Source: Escarpia spicata (lineage: Eukaryota; Annelida; Polychaeta; Sabellida; Siboglinidae). From it: a stretch of 64,000 bases of DNA. The notes under the pieces are model-generated. The model did not search any database. It saw nothing but the letters and a program-made list of their open reading frames with translations, and was not told the origin of the DNA. Within the stretch, counting starts at the first letter, position 1, and every line of letters starts with the position of its first letter. The position numbers were made by a program, and so were the translations under genes. The stretch spans positions 1 through 64,000 of the forward strand of contig OZ023207.1 of the NCBI GenBank assembly GCA_963995525.1. Direction: 5' to 3'. Below, one piece after another: positions 1-10,687 of the stretch.

Positions 1-780
1 CAGTTGTGTTGACCAGACTAACAACAGAAGATAACACTTTACTGATTTATGTAGTTAACCCATCAAGTAGTTCTGCCATCATTGACTGCAATATGTATAA
101 ACGTGTGCACGCACGCATCACTCGTGCACACATGCGAATATGAAGACAATCCAAGTTGACTCCATCATATAAAAATATTGATAACAAAAACATGTTTCTA
201 TAATTTAGATTAAATATATCATATATTAATATGTCTCTACCACGTAAACTAATATTAATATTTGACAAGACCAGTCAATGTTGTTTGAGATTTATAAAAC
301 ACACTTTCTGGTCTGTTTTGACAGTTGCTGTTGACAAAGTGTGGACGATTTAGATATAATGTTTCTTTGTTTGAGCTGCGCTGACTTCGACTGTTGCTAC
401 AATGTGATACATTTAAGGCTTAGTTTACAATGAGTCAGTCTGACCTTGGGTCAATCTGTTGTACACAACACGAGGGGTAAACATCAACGCTACCCAGTTT
501 ATAACGCCACAACTTAACTAACGACTGTCTAAATAAACACAAACACACAATACGGGGACATTTGTCACATCCGGCGACACTGCGACATAATTTAACAGCG
601 TTTTCGGGAGTCGAAACCTTTCTGGGGCCTTCACACCCATAAAGTCACTGCCCTGATATGACGTCGGTGTATCGCAGGTTATAACTCCCGAGCAACAAGG
701 GTCGGGTTCTCTTTGACATCGCGGGGTAAACCGGGGAAAGAAGGGTGAATGACCAGGACTAAGTTAATTGATCTACTTAC
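1..780. other. Unassigned AT-rich sequence with a short CpG-bearing stretch
   Basis: No open frame here looks like a protein and no RNA gene was recognised. The stretch around 540-700 is richer in CpG than its surroundings and lies just downstream of a minus-strand splice donor consensus at 779-780, so it would be intron or intergenic space of any minus-strand gene. Confidence 0.4.
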
Positions 781-903
781 CATCCATACTCTGTCACCAA
801 ACTTAACTCGTCCTCCAGAGTTAAGATTACACTCATTACAAGGCACAATTACAACAACACTAACTTCACGACTACAACTTCCGGTGTAATTATTTACCAC
901 CAA
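781..903 (-). CDS. Candidate minus-strand coding exon ending in a strong splice donor
   Basis: Read on the minus strand, an open frame starting at the ATG whose first base is 903 runs into GTATGGATG|GTAAGTAG, a near-perfect metazoan donor (GT at 780-779). The peptide includes CNECNLNSGGRVKFGDRVWM. I do not recognise the protein. An upstream acceptor is weak, so this could be a first coding exon. The support is the donor plus the open frame only; it could be chance. Confidence 0.25.
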
Positions 904-1088
904 TTAAGTTTGGATTCGTAAAGAAACGTGGGCTTTGTAATTGTAACTTGACCACGAAACAGATCCACTTTTGGTGATCTTCTAAAAGATGACAAATTAG
1001 CTGTGCACCTGTCAAAGTTTGTCACGTAGGTGTGTTTAGTTTAGTGACACATGAACTGAAACACGTGTCGTGTCAATGTCAACACACA

Positions 1089-1096
1089 TATAAAAG
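1089..1096 (+). promoter_or_regulatory. TATA-box-like TATAAAAG
   Basis: A consensus TATA box on the plus strand lies about 740 bp upstream of a candidate plus-strand coding exon at 1817-1905. No initiator was identified, so assignment to a promoter is inference. Confidence 0.25.
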
Positions 1097-1107
1097 GGCT
1101 TACTTAC

Positions 1108-1289
1108 ATGAGGGTTAACCCCCTCCATGCCCTCAGCGTCTCCGTCACGTGACCCTCTACAGACGATGTCAACTTGCCGTAACTTGTCTCAACATCTGTA
1201 AATTGTAAACAAACCTTTGAGTTATGATTGTCGTCAAAACTTTGTTTATTTCGGCAGCTGTAAAAGTTAATTGTTTGAGATCGACGCAA
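1108..1289 (-). CDS. Candidate minus-strand exon with donor CAT|GTAAGTAAG
   Basis: An open minus-strand frame of 61 codons ends at a textbook splice donor (GT at 1107-1106). The peptide is not recognised. It would lie upstream of the candidate exon at 781-903 in the same orientation. Only the splice signal and openness support it. Confidence 0.2.
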
Positions 1290-1816
1290 ACATCAAAACT
1301 AAAACGAGTCATATAAAATGTCATCCAAGACAATAAACTGATTTGACGCATCGAGTCGCACAAATTTGCGATGTTTTTATGGGATATTTTTGTACAAAAG
1401 TTAAAAAGTAATCAACTGAGAAATAAACTCGATCAGCCACAACAAAGTGTCAGTTTCAGGGTGATCATATCGGGGTTATTTATGTTGGGGTAAAATGTAG
1501 TCAATTACATAACATAAGATAAAGGAATGCTACAAAGAAGTATAAATTCTACCATTTAATAAAATTAGACGTGTACGTCTCTTACCAGAAATGTGTCAAC
1601 CCGGGACACGCGTCCCAGATTGTCCGACACACGTCCCAAATGTGTCGTCTGTGAGGCAACACTGCCATCCTGTCAACAAGAAACATTTTCTTATTAACTG
1701 TGTAACGGCCCACGACAGACGTTCACATCAACATAAGTTACTTGACAATGTCACATCTTTGAACTGTTGTGTGACATTGTTGTCACCAAAGCTTGTATTT
1801 ACCCTAGTGCTTTAAG

Positions 1817-1905
1817 GTGTCTCAACGACTGGAGGCCATGACAGAGACGTGTGATGGTGGCTCTGACACCAAAGATGGCATTGAAGTGGAGACTGAAAGC
1901 AAAAA
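1817..1905 (+). CDS. Candidate plus-strand first coding exon
   Basis: The stretch is bounded by an acceptor-like CTAGTGCTTTAAG|GTG and a donor-like AAAAA|GTATAA. It is open through its whole length in the frame VSQRLEAMTETCDGGSDTK and then an acidic run. An ATG at 1838 sits in a good Kozak context (GAGGCCATGA). Base composition is more coding-like than the AT-rich flanks. The protein is not recognised. The exon could equally be a non-coding 5' exon carrying a short open frame. Confidence 0.35.
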
Positions 1906-2020
1906 GTATAAATTATATGAGTGATTCACCACTGTAAATTATATCTCTGAATTAATACAACTCACACAGTATCTAATTCACGACTCGTTAATTACATCAT
2001 ATGATATGTAGGGGAAGTAG

Positions 2021-2432
2021 GGGCATGTCCGCACCTCGAGGCGTGTCCGCACACCCTATTATTGACGCATCGCATAACATCTGGTTATTGGAAATGGAAT
2101 CATGTCAAACAGTAGCGTCTAACCCCCAAATCGACCATTTGCATGTTCTATTTAATTAGAGTTCCGTAAGTAAATAGTTATGAAATAACACATTGTTTTC
2201 GTAAAAACTTATGTAATTATACTCATATATTGTCATGTGTATTATATCAACAGTGAAGCGTGCATACGAATGTATAATTCCAAACTTCATTTTAACGGTG
2301 TTGTAATAGTGGAAATACAGCTTATTTTCATAAGCATTTTCGAACAATTCGGAAATGATCACGTGTTGGATGCTTGGGGCATGACCCCACACGCCTGTGC
2401 AGACATACCCCACACGCTGTGCAGACATGCCC
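2021..2432. repeat. Inverted-repeat pair (possible MITE, 0.4 kb)
   Basis: The left arm (2021-2056) carries GGGCATGTCCGCAC followed by GCGTGTCCGCAC. The right arm (2376-2432) carries the same motifs inverted (GTGCAGACATGCCC and relatives). The interior is AT-rich with no gene. Ends and target duplication are not resolved. Confidence 0.35.
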
Positions 2433-2697
2433 TGTTTGTCGGCGGTTATATGTAACACAATGTAATACATTTAGATACGTCAACTGCTTAGTGCAGGTAT
2501 TACTGGAAATGTCGATATTAGATACTACATGATGATTATTTATAATTACTTCACATAAATCATCCGCTGCTTCAATGTGTATTAAACTGTATCATGTTGA
2601 CCTCACATTTTGCCACGTTGCATATCATTAGCCTATAGGTTAAATAACACTGCAACTGATCAAGGCTAATAGCTGGCGTGATTGCTTCAGGTGCACA

Positions 2698-3060
2698 ATG
2701 GTGAGATGTTATAGGAAGAAAACCAACAAACAGTCATGGAGTGATGAAAACATGCAACTGGCTATTGAGCTGTGGAACAAGGGGGGGCGTTGGATATCAC
2801 CAGATTGCGAAACAATTCAATGTGCCCTGGTCAACGCTGCGATATCGAATAAAGAATAAGAACAAAATCATAACCGGCGCTAAAAAATGTTTTGCAGGGG
2901 GGTTTAGAACCATCTTCTCTGAGGAACAAGAAGACAAATTGTGTTTGTACATCCTCCGTATGGAAGGTCTTATTTGGACTGAGCAGAGATGACATACGGC
3001 ATGTCGCTTACCAGATGAAAACACAGGAAATGAATTTGTTATTCTCGAAAACGCCTAAAA
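2698..3060 (+). pseudogene. N-terminal remnant of a pogo-like transposase (HTH, psq type)
   Basis: From the ATG at 2698 the frame reads a basic start (MVRCYRKKT), a tryptophan-bearing segment, then after a shift in a seven-G run (about 2783-2790) the helix-turn-helix GYHQIAKQFNVPWSTLRYRI. A TIFSEEQEDKLCLYI block follows, and after a second shift GLSRDDIRHVAYQ. This order is that of pogo/Tigger-type Tc1-mariner transposases and their domesticated relatives, in which a Psq/CENP-B-like DNA-binding region precedes the DDE catalytic core. The core is absent. At least two frameshifts and the truncation make it a dead fragment. A short non-autonomous element with pogo-like ends is found at 35.8 kb. 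Confidence 0.6.
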
Positions 3061-3677
3061 GTGGTCTCATTTATGGTACTACTACTTTTGGTTCTCGAGT
3101 TATATCACAACCTTTCTCCGGACAGCGGCCATCTTGGTTTTGTCCCATATGACTGTCACATAGGGGGCTCAGCTTGGCTCCCATGGAAAAATGAAATGTC
3201 ACGGCCATATCTAACGCTGCTCCAAAAATGGTGATTGTGGAAAGATGTGAACAATTATAAGATTAAGCCCCCTGACTATAGGCCATTTACAATCTATCAA
3301 GGCAGGTAGGATGCAGGAATTTAGGATGGCCTCAGCTCAAAATGAATTGCATTTTAAAAGGGGTAGGATCCAAGTGTTGCACATTTGGGGTTGGGTCCAT
3401 TCTCAGTGTTCAACATTACGACAAAATTAATTTTGTGTACAAAATGTGCATTAAATTTAGGTGCAACTGATTGGAGGATGGAACAAATTCCTGTGAACAA
3501 GAATGTTCAAGACAACTAGGAGGCATTGATCTGTGCTGTGAAGATGTCAATAACAATTTCTTCAGACCAATAAGAAATAAACATTTCCGTAATTTAACAG
3601 CATGATATTAGATTGGGCAGCAAAGATTTGTTTTCTCTTATGCTGTTTGGATTGATACAGCAAAGCTAATAAATTAT
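3061..3677. other. No gene seen
   Basis: Unique, moderately AT-rich sequence downstream of the transposase remnant. No long open frame and no repeat structure is visible. Confidence 0.4.
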
Positions 3678-3955
3678 TATACCTGTCAACTCTCCCGTGA
3701 AATCTGGGAGTCGCCTGGAATATACCTGGTAGGTAAATCTCCCGGATTTTCTCTCGAAATCTCCATCAGCACCCCCTATCTTTGAGACAGCGCGATACCA
3801 TGGGAGATGTGCCAATACGTGAACCACTGAATTTTCAGCAAAAAATCTCCAATAGCACCCACCCCAATCTTCCTATGTCAAGATCCGAGATATATGGGAA
3901 GCGTGCTGAACCCCTGAGGAATCTCCCGGATTTCAACAAAAAAGTTGGCAGGTAT
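3678..3955. mobile_element. Short non-autonomous DNA transposon (MITE), 278 bp
   Basis: The left end reads TATACCTGTCAACTCTCCCG. The right end, inverted, reads TATACCTGCCAACTTTTTTG, and both are followed by a CCGGGAG/CTGGGAG block. The terminal inverted repeats match over the first 16 positions with one or two differences. No coding capacity. The target duplication is unclear because the termini themselves end in TATA. Confidence 0.55.
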
Positions 3956-4098
3956 AAATGATATATTTTCCTTGTCATGTTGTAATAACTTCTAGGGTCA
4001 GGTATGTTGTCAGACGAGTATCCAAAAATAAAAATAAATTATTGTGGTACAATTTAACCATGGGAGTAGAATCTCATCTTTAGACACATCTGCCTGAT

Positions 4099-4160
4099 TC
4101 ACAGTGTGAACATTGTTGTCTCTTTATTGCTCTCACACAGACTGCAATATTTACACTTGT
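4099..4160 (-). CDS. Terminal exon of a cysteine-rich protein gene
   Basis: This minus-strand exon begins after TCTCGTCAAAG. Joined in phase 1 to the exon at 4216-4305, it continues the frame with KCKYCSLCES and ends at a TGA at 4101-4099. The phase match and the continued CxxC spacing are why I call it the last coding exon. The sequence below 4099 would be 3' untranslated; no clear AATAAA was identified. Confidence 0.5.
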
Positions 4161-4215
4161 CTTTGACGAGAATAATACAGACGGCGTATTGCACACAACA
4201 ATGTAATCCACTTAC

Positions 4216-4305
4216 TTGAACATGTATTGCCATCAAACATACAACCGTACGAGCATGTCGTACATTGATCAGCAATGTTGCAGGAATCACAGATGTCAGC
4301 ACAAG
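4216..4305 (-). CDS. Cysteine-rich repeat exon (phase 1-1, 30 codons)
   Basis: On the minus strand a strong acceptor (TTCTGCTTTCAG) and a strong donor (CAA|GTAAGTGG) bound exactly 90 nt. The translation starts CADICDSCNIADQCTTC and continues with two more cysteines. Regular CxxxC, CxxC spacing resembles furin-like or growth-factor-receptor cysteine-rich repeats of extracellular proteins. Such modules are commonly encoded by symmetric phase 1-1 exons, as here. It is followed by the terminal exon at 4099-4160 and preceded by the exon at 4746-4847. The N-terminal part of the gene was not found in the window. Confidence 0.6.
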
Positions 4306-4745
4306 CTGAAAGCAGAAGAACTTGGCATTACACCCAGAATTGTATGTGGTTCACAGAAACACTGCAACGTCTCAGCATCCCTCGGTTCCACTGCGACATA
4401 CATCAAGAAGGCTGCATGTTTATCTGCAAGGCAACCAGATAACATTTACATGTGTCCGCTGTACAGCTCGTCTTTGTTCTGCAATGTAGAATGTGTGATA
4501 TAGATTTCAATATGCATTTGCAGCACAGTATTTTAATTTTGTGAGTGCATTGTGCTATTCCGCTAACAATGCAGTTGTTTGTGTTGGACTCCCCATGATA
4601 ATTTACGTGTAGGGAAGGACATTACTGGAAACTCAACACACCATTTTGTCTAGTGGTGTTGCACCACCAGCACAAAGTACAACAAATAACCAATGTTGAA
4701 GATGAACTTGTATTAATATCAAACACTGTAGAATGCAGTACGTAC

Positions 4746-4847
4746 CTATGCATGTCTTTGAAGTACTGCCATAAACTAAGGGTGACTTGCAAGAATCATT
4801 GTCACACACGTTTGCCACAGAACACTTGGAGCAGTCAGCCGCACATT
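4746..4847 (-). CDS. Cysteine-rich repeat exon (phase 1-1, 34 codons)
   Basis: The acceptor TTGCTTGTTGTAG and the donor ATAG|GTACGTAC bound 102 nt on the minus strand. The frame gives CAADCSKCSVANVCDNDSC, then ten non-cysteine residues and TSKTC. It is open and phase 1-1, so it joins in frame to the exon at 4216-4305. The module is the same kind as that exon: an extracellular, disulphide-rich repeat. The wider gene is not identified; candidates are multi-EGF or furin-repeat proteins. Confidence 0.6.
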
Positions 4848-4917
4848 CTACAACAAGCAAATAAACATCAGTTGAGCAGTCACAACAAGGAACAATAGAT
4901 GTCACAGTCCCTCAAGA

Positions 4918-5155
4918 CAGACATCAGCCATAGAGACAGGGAGAGGGGCAGAGAGTGACACAGAGAATGGAGACAAGGAGAGAGGGAGAGCGAGGCAGAG
5001 AGAGAGGAAGAGCGATGGAAGAGGGAGGCAGAGGGAGGGAGAGAGAGAGAGGGTGAGAGAGACAAAACAGGAGAGGGAGAGAGGGGGGAGAGAGGGGAGA
5101 GAGGGGAGAGGGGAGAGAGAGGAGGGATGGAGAATGATGGAGAGGAAGAGAGACA
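4918..5155. repeat. Polypurine tract (GA-rich, about 240 nt)
   Basis: The plus strand is almost purely A and G with GAGAG, GGGAGAG and GAGGCAGAG motifs. It is likely an intron of the cysteine-rich gene or its 5' flank. Serine/proline/leucine-rich open frames on the opposite strand are a by-product of composition. Such a mirror-like purine strand can form triplex (H-DNA) in principle. Confidence 0.7.
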
Positions 5156-5400
5156 GACATACATAACATATAATATTCACATATTGCAGACATTTCATTA
5201 CCATCTTTCTGGTAGATGTTTAATTATCAAGTCTCGCAGGACTATCCCTACCCTGTCGCCCCCTTACACGAATATATCATAACAACTTACGACACATTAT
5301 TGTCAACTTTTATGTAGTGCACTACACGGAACAGTACACCAGGCCTTAGAGAGACGATGATCTCGCTGACTGCAGATCCATAGTCCTTCACTCAGTTCAC

Positions 5401-5830
5401 ATGCAGTGCATTGAGCGAATTGATTTGCTTATCAGCAAGACATGTGGTTCTGCAACTGTCAACGCTGCAAGGCATCGACTCTTCTCCAGTGACAGTCGTC
5501 AACCACCCAGGCTGCCCTCTTCGAACATATCAAGAGGTACTTATTCCAAGCCTCTTTCATCTGAAAGCAGTCAACCGCTAGCCACCAGGCAATCGCTGTG
5601 TTTGGTCAATAGGGATGGTAACAGGATGAGCACAGCAAGCAATGGCTTCCTTTCTGGACCACTCTCGCCGACGCAAGTATGACTTGTGCTCTCCTCCTAC
5701 ATGGTGGCTGCACGAAACGTGCAAGGGCAATTGAAAGAACTGCAGGGCAGGCCTTCATTGCACGGCATTGTGCAATAGCGAGGGTGGCTGCCTAAACAAT
5801 GATGGCAAAGATGCTAACCATTGAACCTCT
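5401..5830 (+). pseudogene. Decayed fragment of a transposon-associated protein
   Basis: The plus-strand reading begins MQCIERIDLLISKTCGSATV and ARHRLFSSDSRQ, then shifts frame to TTQAALFEHIKRYLFQAS. It ends in a shifted, damaged cysteine cluster with EGGCLNN. I recall this order (MxCIERF..LLYDRT, NEARxxLF, LLQHxKRAxYQA, then a CXC-type cysteine tail) from repeated uncharacterised predicted proteins of invertebrates that behave like transposon genes. At least two frameshifts and several stops are present. The family assignment is from memory and should be taken as tentative. Confidence 0.4.
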
Positions 5831-6399
5831 ACTAATGGATAGAACTCATAGAAGGATGATGGATGCTATTGTTTAGGAACATTCATTGTAGGTTTTGTTT
5901 CGACCCATTGAAGATATGATTCTGAACTATTTTAAAATTATATGTTCCCAATAACGGCTGAAAAAATATCAGTGAATTTGTGGATCTGATTGACATATCA
6001 TTGGGTTGTTCCATGTGAAATCAATCACTTTTAGGCAATTTTTGCATCACCCGACTCAAATTTTGATGAAATTTAGGACAGTTTTGGCTCACGTGAGAAT
6101 ATCTAAATAAATTGTCTTTTTAAAATCTAGGTCAAGTATTATTGATGGTCACTGAACTTTGACCTGATTCACATACTGACTGTCACAATAATGCTCATAA
6201 CTCTGGCTGTTAATAAAGCTAACAAACGAAGCAATACATAATTGGAAAGCCAATAAACAAGCGCACATAGGTGTAATGTGAATACAAATAATATATTTGT
6301 GATAATTTGACATTTGACCTCAGATACCCAAAAACGGTATCCTCCGATTTACATTACAAAAAAAAAAAAAAAAATCAAAATTTTTATATACTCATTTAA
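5831..6399. other. AT-rich sequence with an A17 run
   Basis: No gene seen. A run of about 17 A residues near 6357-6374 could be the tail of an old retroposed insertion, but no recognisable body precedes it. Confidence 0.35.
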
Positions 6400-6521
6400 A
6401 CACTTCTGTGTGATAGTGTATGGTATGTAGTTTACAACCCTTTTTGAATTTTTGAAATATCTTTATTATTAACAAAGTAAATCCACTTTTTAGTGTCGAA
6501 AAAAGGGTCATTGTGTCTATA

Positions 6522-6976
6522 GGGGTCAGCACACTGTCAGTTTTCCCATTGGCGACCATGTTAATGTTTTGTGTGATTATAAGAAAACGTGACCTATAAA
6601 GTTTCTTAAACTTCTCACCTGCTGTTATTATCATCTCATTGACATGCTGGTCGAGTTTAGTCAAAATCTCATATCTCTAGCTCTTGCAAAATGCCTGTGT
6701 GTATGACACCTGTCAATATTTACAACTGGATGCAGGCAGTAATCCGGCTAAAGTGTCAACTAGCCAAATTGCTGCCAGATACCCTTCCGCTTAGTAAAAT
6801 CAGCTAAAAAGACACCATTTTACTGTCAACAGATTCAACAATCACATCTAGAAATCTGACTACTCAAGTGCACTTATGTCAGAGCAAGTGAATATTATAA
6901 AAAGTCATTTCTCAAAAATATACTGCACTTTTTTTCATCTGTAATCAAGCAGGAAGTCCAACAGTATGCTGACCCC
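6522..6976 (+). mobile_element. MITE family member 1 (455 bp, 16-bp TIRs)
   Basis: Begins GGGGTCAGCACACTGT and ends ACAGTATGCTGACCCC, the inverse with one mismatch. The left flank is CTATA, the right flank AAATAGG. The interior is non-coding and AT-rich. The same sequence recurs at 7886, 8869, 10233 and, inverted, 35082. It is the left arm of a composite with the copy at 7886. Confidence 0.85.
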
Positions 6977-7885
6977 AAATAGGTATGGCAATTTTGGAGA
7001 AAATGTTGAAAACAACACACTTTATAGGCACCAATGTTACAAGCACTCTGCAATTTTATTTTTTGTAATCCCTCCAGGTGTTTGTGTTTTATGCACATTT
7101 CAAAGGTGCCACCAAACTTGGCAAGGCACCATAAAAATCAGCACTTCGCCATTGGACAATTTGTAATCCAGCACAATGTTCTCAGGTGGCACTATGAACT
7201 CCTGATAAAGTTTTCCAGAAAGTCAAATATGTGTTTTATAAGAAAATTCAATACAGCCAGTTGTTACGTTACATTCAAATTTGTATTTATTTTTTGACCT
7301 TGTGCCCTATTTACAAAGGTAAACATCAACAAAAAGTCACCTTAGGGTGTGAATTCCTCAAAATCCAGACGTCTCAAGCATTTCAATTACATAATATTAC
7401 ACAGCCTAATTAGCAGACATTCAGAAAACAATGCCACTTGCTTGATTGGCCAGAAGGTCCAGTCAGTAGACAGATCTGATAACAGGCTCCAGCTATGGCT
7501 GACTCCAGCTAATCACTGTCCTCAGACTTCATTAGGGTCAATTACAACATCTTCACATGTGTTTAGTCAGCTGATGTAAACAAAAAACGATTGACGAATC
7601 ACCCTGCTGCAATGTTATTGGTTCATTTTCATACGTATTTTCAAATTGAGGTTTAACTACTGGCATACGCACCCCACCCCCCTTATAAGACATGTGTTCC
7701 GTCGCTGTGATTTGGACTTGCAGACTGGTGAGAAGTCTGTAATATCCAAAAACGGTTTGTTCCATTCAACTGCAGTTTTGCCATACACGTATTTTCAGTA
7801 ATTGTTTCAAGATATTTGAAGTAAAATGCATCCTCCGTGATTGTGCAATGACTATAGAGTGTTTCCGTTGCTAGGGACTTTAATT

Positions 7886-8339
7886 GGGGTCAGCACACTG
7901 TCAGTTTTCCCATTGGCGACCATGTTAATGTTTTGTGTGATTATAAGAAAACGTGACCTATAAAGTTTCTTAAACTTCTCACCTGCTGTTATTATCATCT
8001 CATTGACATGCTGGTCGAGTTTAGTCAAAATCTCATATCTCTAGCTCTTGCAAAATGCCTGTATGTATGACACCTGTCAATATTTACAACTGGATGCAGG
8101 CAGTAATCCGGCTAAAGTGTCAACTAGCCAAATTGCTGCCAGATACCCTTCCGCTTAGTAAAATCAGCTAAAAAGACACAATTTTACTGTCAACAGATTC
8201 AACAATCACATCTAGAAATCTGACTACTCAAGTGCACTTATGTCAGAGCAAGTGAATATTATAAAAAGTCATTTCTCAAAAATATATGCACTTTTTTTCA
8301 TCTGTAATCAAGCAGGAAGTCCAACAGTGTGCTGACCCC
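7886..8339 (+). mobile_element. MITE family member 2 (454 bp, perfect 16-bp TIRs)
   Basis: Begins GGGGTCAGCACACTGT and ends with its exact inverse, ACAGTGTGCTGACCCC. The right flank is TATAGGATTC, which restores the TATA found left of member 1. The pair 6522-8339 therefore looks like one composite insertion with a 4-bp TATA duplication. Confidence 0.85.
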
Positions 8340-8868
8340 TATAGGATTCATGTCCATTTCTTGTGATCTGGAACTTGTGCAGGCTGTGCTGCCACCGTGT
8401 GGCACTGAATATAGGCATATATTACATAATTTGTTCTAAGGAAGATATTGAGGGAAAATAAAAAGCTATGACCCAAAAACATTGTCCTAATACTGTGTGA
8501 CCTTGACATGACCTAGTTAGTTGACCTTTAATGACCGTTGACCTACTTATGATGATACATGGCCTAATTAAATTATTATGTGTGACACAATGGCTTATTA
8601 AGTTGATAATTTTTTGGAATGGAACATTTATGTACACATTGACCATAAAATATCGTATTAAAGCAATAATCAAGTAATTTGTTTTAAAAATTGAACTTTG
8701 ACCTAATTGCATGTTTGAATATCCAATCTATTTTTACTTATTACTTACACTTCTGTGTGATAGTGTATGGTATGTAGTTTACAACCCTTTTTGAATTTTT
8801 GAAATATCTTTATTATTAACAAAGTAAATCCACTTTTTAGTGTCGAAAAAAGGGTCATTGTGTCTATA

Positions 8869-9323
8869 GGGGTCAGCACACTGTCAGTTTTCCCATTGGC
8901 GACCATGTTAATGTTTTGTGTGATTATAAGAAAACGTGACCTATAAAGTTTCTTAAACTTCTCACCTGCTGTTATTATCATCTCATTGACATGCTGGTCG
9001 AGTTTAGTCAAAATCTCATATCTCTAGCTCTTGCAAAATGCCTGTATGTATGACACCTGTCAATATTTACAACTGGATGCAGGCAGTAATCCGGCTAAAG
9101 TGTCAACTAGCCAAATTGCTGCCAGATACCCTTCCGCTTAGTAAAATCAGCTAAAAAGACACCATTTTACTGTCAACAGATTCAACAATCACATCTAGAA
9201 ATCTGACTACTCAAGTGCACTTATGTCAGAGCAAGTGAATATTATAAAAAGTCATTTCTCAAAAATATACTGCACTTTTTTTCATCTGTAATCAAGCAGG
9301 AAGTCCAACAGTATGCTGACCCC
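8869..9323 (+). mobile_element. MITE family member 3 (duplicate of member 1)
   Basis: Same ends as the copy at 6522, displaced by exactly 2,347 bp by the duplication. Confidence 0.85.
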
Positions 9324-10232
9324 AAATAGGTATGGCAATTTTGGAGAAAATGTTGAAAACAACACACTTTATAGGCACCAATGTTACAAGCACTCTGCAA
9401 TTTTATTTTTTGTAATCCCTCCAGGTGTTTGTGTGTTATGCACATTTCAAAGGTGCCACCAAACTTGGCAAGGCACCATAAAAATCAGCACTTCGCCATT
9501 GGACAATTTGTAATCCAGCACAATGTTCTCAGGTGGCACTATGAACTCCTGATAAAGTTTTCCAGAAAGTCAAATATGTGTTTTATAAGAAAATTCAATA
9601 CAGCCAGTTGTTACGTTACATTCAAATTTGTATTTATTTTTTGACCTTGTGCCCTATTTACAAAGGTAAACATCAACAAAAAGTCACCTTAGGGTGTGAA
9701 TTCCTCAAAGGCCAGACGTCTCAAGCATTTCAATTACATAATATTACACAGCCTAATTAGCAGACATTCAGAAAACAATGCCACTTGCTTGATTGGCCAG
9801 AAGGTCCAGTCAGTAGACAGATCTGATAACAGGCTCCAGCTATGGCTGACTCCAGCTAATCACTGTCCTCAGACTTCATTAGGGTCAATTACAACATCTT
9901 CACATGTGTTTAGTCAGCTGATGTAAACAAAAAACGATTGACGAATCACCCTGCTGCAATGTTATTGGTTCATTTTCATACGTATTTTCAAATTGAGGCT
10001 TAACTACTGGCATACGCACCCCACCCCCCTTATAAGACATGTGTTCCGTCGCTGTGATTTGGACTTGCAGACTGGTGAGAAGTCTGTAATATCCAAAAAC
10101 GGTTTGTTCCATTCAACTGCAGTTTTGCCATACACGTATTTTCAGTAATTGTTTCAAGATATTTGAAGTAAAATGCGTCCTCCGTGATTGTGCAATGACT
10201 ATAGCGTGTTTCCGTTGCTAGGGACTTTAATT

Positions 10233-10687
10233 GGGGTCAGCACACTGTCAGTTTTCCCATTGGCGACCATGTTAATGTTTTGTGTGATTATAAGAAAACG
10301 TGACCTATAAAATTTCTTAAACTTCTCACCTGCTGTTATTATCATCTCATTGACATGCTGGTCGAGTTTAGTCAAAATCTCATATCTCTAGCTCTTGCAA
10401 AATGCCTGTATGTATGACACCCGTCAATATTTACAACTGGATGCAGGCAGTAATCCGGCTAAAGTGTCAACTAGCCAAATTGCTGCCAGATACCCTTCCG
10501 CTTAGTAAAATCAGCTAAAAAGACACAATTTTACTGTCAACAGATTCAACAATCACATCTAGAAATCTGACTACTCAAGTGCACTTATGTCAGAGCAAGT
10601 GAATATTATAAAAAGTCATTTCTCAAAAATATACTGCACTTTTTTTCATCTGTAATCAAGCAGGAAGTCCAACAGTGTGCTGACCCC
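10233..10687 (+). mobile_element. MITE family member 4 (duplicate of member 2)
   Basis: Same ends and TATA right flank as the copy at 7886. It is 1 nt longer because the short ATATATGCA of member 2 is ATATACTGCA here. Confidence 0.85.

Larger units (their letters stand above)
6400..8746. repeat. Direct duplication, first copy (2,347 bp)
   Basis: The 2,347 bases from 6400 recur immediately downstream at 8747 with only scattered differences (for example a 1-nt gap near 8286 and an AT/GG change near 7369/9716). Each copy contains two 455-bp MITEs flanking a 909-bp spacer, plus about 400 bp of AT-rich flank. The near identity points to a recent tandem duplication or to an assembly duplicate. Confidence 0.9.

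Noticed and set aside
4880..5204. Ser/Pro/Leu-rich proteins in three minus frames
   Set aside because: They mirror a polypurine tract; no start context, splice sites or domain.
6522..8339. LTR retrotransposon with 455-bp LTRs
   Set aside because: Arms lack TG...CA ends, the spacer has no primer site, polypurine tract or protein, and the arms have their own 16-bp inverted ends, as in a MITE.
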